Positions 31,653-34,128 of a DNA stretch of 34,128 nt are shown in pieces (the stretch's first letter is position 1; every line of letters begins with the position of its first letter). Origin of the DNA: Meiothermus hypogaeus (lineage in GTDB: Bacteria > Deinococcota > Deinococci > Deinococcales > Thermaceae); assembly GCF_003574035.1 (NCBI RefSeq), contig NZ_QWKY01000034.1, forward strand, positions 1 to 34,128, read 5' to 3'. A model generated the notes under the pieces. That model was not told the origin of the DNA. It searched no databases and saw nothing but the letters and a program-made list of their open reading frames with translations. A program made the translations under genes and the position numbers.

Positions 31653-32121
31653 CGTCCACCTGGTGTACAGGCGTAGCCGGTCCCGACAAAGGATCGTCCA
31701 CCTGATGCTTGCGTTGCAACTCGATGTAGCGCTGAATAGTCTGGGCTGAGATATTCCCGGCACTGCCCACGTAGAAGGAGGGCGTCCACAAATGACCGCC
31801 GCCCTTGCCCCGCCGTAGCTTCGGAAACTCTTGCAGGATGCGCCGAGCCGACACGCCCTTCAGTATCTTCGCCACGTCCGAGGGTGCCCACTTGGGCGGT
31901 ACAGAAAGGAAAAGGTGCACGTGGTCGGGCATGACCTCCATGCCTAGCACTGCCCAGTCCCTCATCAAGCAGGCCTCCCGGAATACCTGCATCAGCCGTT
32001 CGCGCACCTCACCAAAGAAGACCTGCCTGCGATACTTGGGGGTGAACACCAGATGATAGTTCAGATTGTAATGCGAATGGCGCGTGGTGCGTTCTTCAGG
32101 CACGTGCATATGATAGCACAT
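31645..32121 (-). CDS. tnpA: TnpA, IS200-type Y1 HUH transposase
   Basis: The 158-residue single-strand DNA transposase has the HUH motif MPDHVHLFLS and the catalytic Tyr in AQTIQRYIELQ. Family starts such as HSHYNLNYHLVFTPKYRRQ are visible. The C-terminal tail contains a short duplication, HQVDD ... HQVDD, from a 13-bp direct repeat just before the overlap with tnpB. It appears active. Confidence 0.94.
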   Translation of the reverse strand: MCYHMHVPEERTTRHSHYNLNYHLVFTPKYRRQVFFGEVRERLMQVFREACLMRDWAVLGMEVMPDHVHLFLSVPPKWAPSDVAKILKGVSARRILQEFPKLRRGKGGGHLWTPSFYVGSAGNISAQTIQRYIELQRKHQVDDPLSGPATPVHQVDDD

Positions 32122-32153
32122 CCGCCGCCCACTATGCTATGTCCGCCTCCGGC

Positions 32154-32218
32154 GGGCGTGGGGGAGTCCATGTATCCCACGGACTGAAAGTCCGGGGGAT
32201 TATAGCTCCCCCACGCCC
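32154..32218. repeat. Left end of the IS605 element: nested inverted repeats
   Basis: GGGCGTGGGGGAG (32154-32166) is perfectly complementary to 32206-32218, enclosing a hairpin CGGACT-gaa-AGTCCG (32180-32194). The inner hairpin is the likely TnpA recognition stem. The 13-bp outer pair is not usual for this family as I know it. Confidence 0.6.
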
Positions 32219-32328
32219 CCTCTTTTCTCTAAAGAATATGGTGCGTCCATCGCAGGGGGTCGAGGGCTAACAATACCCCCACAGAATTGCAGACAAGACA
32301 AGGCACATGTCTACCCTTGCAGGATAGT

Positions 32329-32357
32329 TTGCGCTTTATATCCCCCTGGGGTATAAT
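32329..32357 (+). promoter_or_regulatory. Promoter with CsoR-type operator for the thioredoxin operon
   Basis: TTGCGC (32329-32334), a 17-bp spacer, then a perfect TATAAT (32352-32357). The palindrome TATCCCCCTGGGGTATA (32339-32355) covers the spacer and the -10 start, so a CsoR-family repressor would block polymerase. The core CCCCCTGGGG is the same as in the csoR operator. Confidence 0.72.
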
Positions 32358-32369
32358 AAGAGGGTGGAT

Positions 32370-32504
32370 ATGTTGCGCACAACAAGGGCCGGGATGGAAC
32401 GCCTGCGCGGCTGGTTGTCCTGCCGGCTGCGCGGATTCTCGCTGTGCAACCTGATGCCCTGGATGGCTGTGCTTCTTTTGGGATGGGTGGTGTATAGCCG
32501 ATGA
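32370..32504 (+). CDS. 44-residue membrane peptide, first gene of the CsoR-box operon
   Basis: An ATG 13 bp after the TATAAT opens a 44-codon frame ending in an ATGA overlap with the next gene, strongly suggesting a real coupled gene. The N-terminal half is very basic (MLRTTRAGMERLRGW), followed by two Cys (18 and 26) and a C-terminal hydrophobic helix, LMPWMAVLLLGWVVYS. It probably inserts with its N-terminus in the cytosol. An internal ATG at residue 9 has AGGGCCGG upstream. No family recognised. It may assist the TlpA-like protein. Confidence 0.6.
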   Translation: MLRTTRAGMERLRGWLSCRLRGFSLCNLMPWMAVLLLGWVVYSR

Positions 32505-33313
32505 GACTCACACCGGATGCCTTGCTACTGGGCCCCCTGGCCCTGAGCTGGCCCAACCTGGCCCTCTTGCTGGGGATTCTTGCTTTTACCTGGCTGGCCG
32601 CGCGTCAGGGGGTGGAGGGTAAAGCCTGGTGGGTGTTGCTGGTTGCGCTGCTGGCGGCTCGAGTGGGCTACGCCGTGGAACACCTGTCTACCTGGCCCAA
32701 TGCTTTTGCTGCCCTGCTCGGTATTCTGGACATCCGTAGCGGGGGCTGGAACTGGTGGGTGGGCGTCCCCGCCGGGGCTTTAGCGGCACTTTTCTTGCTC
32801 AAGCAGGAAGCAATGCGCCTGCTGGTTCCGGGGGCGGCCTCGCTGGCTGTGGCCTTGTTGCCGCTAGGGGTACAGTATGGCCTTACCCGTCCGGCCCCAT
32901 CAACCAGCAAACCAGCCCTGGGGAGCCAGGTGCTGCAGTACCTCGAGGCCGGCCAGTCTCGCCCCAGCGAGGTACGCTTCGCTGACCTGCCCAAGCCCAT
33001 GCTGGTGAACCTCTGGGCCACCTGGTGCCCTCCCTGCCGGGCCGAGATGCCCCTCCTGGTGGAGTACCAGCAGAAGGGCTATCCCATCGTGCTCCTGAAC
33101 GCAGGTGAAGACGCAGGCGCCATTCAGGACTTCTTGCAGCAGACCGGGCTAGAGGCGAGGGTTTTCCTGGACAGTGCAGGTTTGCAGCGGGCCTTCCAGG
33201 TGAGCGGACTGCCCACCACCCTGCTGATTGGGGCCGATGGGCAGGTCATGGCCCGTCACCTGGGGCCCGTAAACCGGGCCCAGCTCGAGCAGCTTTTGCG
33301 ACAGTTGGACTAG
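32501..33313 (+). CDS. TlpA-like thioredoxin fused to an Lgt-like membrane domain
   Basis: The 270-residue protein has about four transmembrane helices in residues 12-128. The arrangement (LGPLALSWPNLALL, RVGYAVEHL, IRSGGWNWWVGVPAG) resembles prolipoprotein diacylglyceryl transferase, but the Lgt active His region reads GGWNWWVG, so it is probably not an Lgt enzyme. A periplasmic TlpA/ResA-type thioredoxin domain follows, with WATWCPPC (C176, C179) and cis-Pro GLPTTLL. It should reduce disulfides or metal-site cysteines outside the membrane, fitting cytochrome or CuA assembly next to PCu(A)C. It is coupled to the 44-residue gene. Confidence 0.85.
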   Translation: MRLTPDALLLGPLALSWPNLALLLGILAFTWLAARQGVEGKAWWVLLVALLAARVGYAVEHLSTWPNAFAALLGILDIRSGGWNWWVGVPAGALAALFLLKQEAMRLLVPGAASLAVALLPLGVQYGLTRPAPSTSKPALGSQVLQYLEAGQSRPSEVRFADLPKPMLVNLWATWCPPCRAEMPLLVEYQQKGYPIVLLNAGEDAGAIQDFLQQTGLEARVFLDSAGLQRAFQVSGLPTTLLIGADGQVMARHLGPVNRAQLEQLLRQLD

Positions 33314-33316
33314 CTT

Positions 33317-33748
33317 TTAGCGCGTCTGCGCAGTCAGGGTGAAGGTCAGGCTGACCCCGCCCTCGAGCCGCAAGGTAATGGGCACCTTCTGCCCTTCAGC
33401 CAGGGACTTGGGGTTCTTCTCGCGCAGGCCGTAGAGCATCAGGTGGTAGCCGCCGGGCAGAATCTTGAGGCGGCCTTTGGCCGGCACGGTCAGGGCGTCC
33501 ACCCGTTTCATGGCCGAGATATCGAGGTGGTCGTCGTGGCCGGCGTGGGTGGTCTGGTGGAACTCCACCCGCGTGGCGATGGGGGTGCTGGCCCCCACAA
33601 TCTTGAGGGGCCTGTCGGTGGGGTTGTAGAGCACCAGGTAGGCCGCGGTAATGTTGCCCGGCACCCGCCGCACCCAGCCTTCCTCGAGCCGCAGGGTGGG
33701 CTGGGCCAGGGCCAGCCCAGCAAACCAAAGCAAAGATAACCATCGCAT
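33317..33748 (-). CDS. PCu(A)C periplasmic copper chaperone
   Basis: The 143-residue protein has a signal peptide (MRWLSLLWFAGLALAQ) and a cupredoxin-like PCu(A)C fold. The Cu(I) site is visible: the EFHQTTHAGHDDH stretch, a Met in ISAMKRV, then YHLMLYGL. In Thermus such a protein loads copper into the CuA centre of cytochrome oxidase. A His-rich loop is inserted at HAGHDDH. GGAG precedes the ATG at 33748; the frame open to 33760 uses GTG. It follows the permease gene by 15 bp and converges with the thioredoxin fusion gene. Confidence 0.93.
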   Translation of the reverse strand: MRWLSLLWFAGLALAQPTLRLEEGWVRRVPGNITAAYLVLYNPTDRPLKIVGASTPIATRVEFHQTTHAGHDDHLDISAMKRVDALTVPAKGRLKILPGGYHLMLYGLREKNPKSLAEGQKVPITLRLEGGVSLTFTLTAQTR

Positions 33749-33763
33749 AAACGTCTCCACAGT

Positions 33764-34063
33764 TTACCGGTCGCGTTGGGCAAAGCGCCAACCCGCACCG
33801 AAAAACCCAAGTCCGATGGCCAACAGGCCCGCTCCCATCGGCAAAAAACCACCGCTATAGCCTAAAAACTCTTTAAGCAAGTACCCCGTGGGCCCCACCA
33901 GCACCGGGGCTTCCAGCGCATACAGCAGGCCCACCCTAAACATCTCCAGGGGATTCAGCAGCACCGCCGAAAGCAAGAAACCTTCCAGCGGATAGTCCCG
34001 CAACGCTACCGCCAGCCCGACCACCAGGGGGGCTCTGGGACGCTGGCGTATTGAATCAGCCAC
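33764..34063 (-). CDS. C-terminal part of a NosY-like ABC permease, possibly truncated
   Basis: The 99-residue frame has two or three hydrophobic helices and the sequence FLLSAVLLNPLEMFRVGLL, close to the LLNPxDxFR motif near the end of NosY-type permeases used in copper-enzyme maturation. Full NosY proteins are about 270 residues, so only the last third is here. The GTG at 34063 overlaps another frame; a TTG at 34090 is also open and the frame continues to the window edge with unnatural Ser/Pro/Arg-rich content. A start codon gain after N-terminal loss, or a frameshift, are both possible. It heads the PCu(A)C operon. Confidence 0.45.
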   Translation of the reverse strand: MADSIRQRPRAPLVVGLAVALRDYPLEGFLLSAVLLNPLEMFRVGLLYALEAPVLVGPTGYLLKEFLGYSGGFLPMGAGLLAIGLGFFGAGWRFAQRDR

Positions 34064-34128
34064 CCAAAACAGCGCCGTATTGCTGCTCAATGTGGATGGG
34101 GGTGGGGTAGAGCGCCTGCGGGTCGAAT
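34056..34128 (-). CDS. Partial CDS, C-terminus of an upstream gene
   Basis: A frame entering from the right edge ends at TGA (34058 to 34056) and overlaps the GTG of the permease fragment by 8 bp. The 23 visible residues end TPIHIEQQYGAVLGG with natural codon use. Too short to identify; it may be the preceding gene of the copper-maturation operon or, less likely, the frameshifted upstream part of the permease. Confidence 0.35.
   Translation of the reverse strand, partial: FDPQALYPTPIHIEQQYGAVLGG

Larger units (their letters stand above)
30452..32218 (-). mobile_element. IS200/IS605-family insertion sequence with tnpA and tnpB
   Basis: The element is about 1.77 kb, with a Y1 transposase and a TnpB gene on the minus strand and hairpin ends instead of inverted repeats. 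The right end (plus 30452-30480) has CCCCGCTCT-ga-AGAGCGGGG followed by GTCGTCAC, typical of IS605 ends. The left end (32154-32218) has nested palindromes. Ends are approximate to about 10 bp. It sits between csoR and the thioredoxin operon that probably shares its repressor. Confidence 0.88.

Noticed and set aside
1139-33651. Single GGTAAT or ATTACC words, for example near 1141, 7428, 11570, 13456, 15610, 27752, 33373 and 33646
   Set aside because: None has a second copy at 11 bp with a -10 hexamer at the set distance, and most lie inside genes. They were used as a background check for the box.
1-34128. CRISPR arrays, tRNA and rRNA genes, prophage genes
   Set aside because: No regularly spaced repeats, cloverleaf-like tRNA ends or rRNA cores were seen. 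The holin-like gene belongs to a YqjDEK-type operon, not a phage.

Overview
The window is GC-rich (roughly 63 percent by eye) and packed with short intergenic gaps, ATGA start/stop overlaps, and very frequent CTCGAG. The 7Fe ferredoxin, PCu(A)C copper chaperone, CsoR-family regulator and PolX all look like Thermales proteins, so a Meiothermus- or Thermus-like bacterium (Deinococcota) is most likely. This is an inference from protein style, not from a database match.

Layout. 1-2417, minus strand: a gene running off the left edge, a truncated hemolysin-III gene, a YgjP-like metallopeptidase and pdxH. 2453-13191: a ferredoxin; a minus-strand NYN/LOTUS gene; then an operon of alpha/beta hydrolase, Lon-like protease, degenerate universal stress protein and PolX, followed by CapA and an MgtA-type P-type ATPase. 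13200-14530: a palindrome-rich gap and a minus-strand yqjD/yqjE/yqjK-like membrane operon. 14571-20083: a degenerate peptidase-like secreted protein, a HemG-like flavodoxin, a small unknown protein, a tandem Usp, a single Usp, a CBS protein and a bacterial eRF1-like protein. 20079-30013: an orphan two-domain ABC ATPase; a divergent pair of operons (VanW-ZIP leftward; MsmX-like ABC ATPase, P2-type ATPase and two TrkA proteins rightward); and another tandem Usp. 30051-34128: a CsoR-family regulator, a complete IS200/IS605 element (TnpA plus TnpB), a CsoR-box operon of a 44-residue membrane peptide and a TlpA/Lgt-like fusion, then PCu(A)C and the C-terminal part of a NosY-like permease.

The main discovery is a shared promoter architecture. 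Eight promoters carry GGTAAT-n5-GGTAAT (repeat starts exactly 11 bp apart; two of the 16 half-sites read GGTAAC), followed after exactly 10 bp by a -10 hexamer of the form YAnnnT, with no conventional -35. I found this pair nowhere else in the window. It resembles the geometry of PhoB/OmpR-class direct-repeat boxes, but the sequence is not the known Pho box. The eight promoters drive the ferredoxin, Lon/Usp/PolX, CapA/MgtA, the peptidase-like protein, both ABC ATPases, the P2 ATPase with TrkA pair, VanW/ZIP and a tandem Usp. That gene content recalls dormancy or energy-limitation regulons such as mycobacterial DosR, although the operator is different. Three boxes contain the stop codon of the preceding gene, two lie back to back, and one places its predicted transcription start at the ATG of capA.

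Two genes of the central stress cluster without this box (the tandem Usp at 16858 and the eRF1-like gene at 18920) have leaders with mutually exclusive pairings around their ribosome binding sites, so they may be controlled at translation. At the right end, two nearly identical palindromic operators mark csoR and the thioredoxin operon as one copper- or thiol-responsive unit now split by the IS element. I saw no rRNA, tRNA or CRISPR array.
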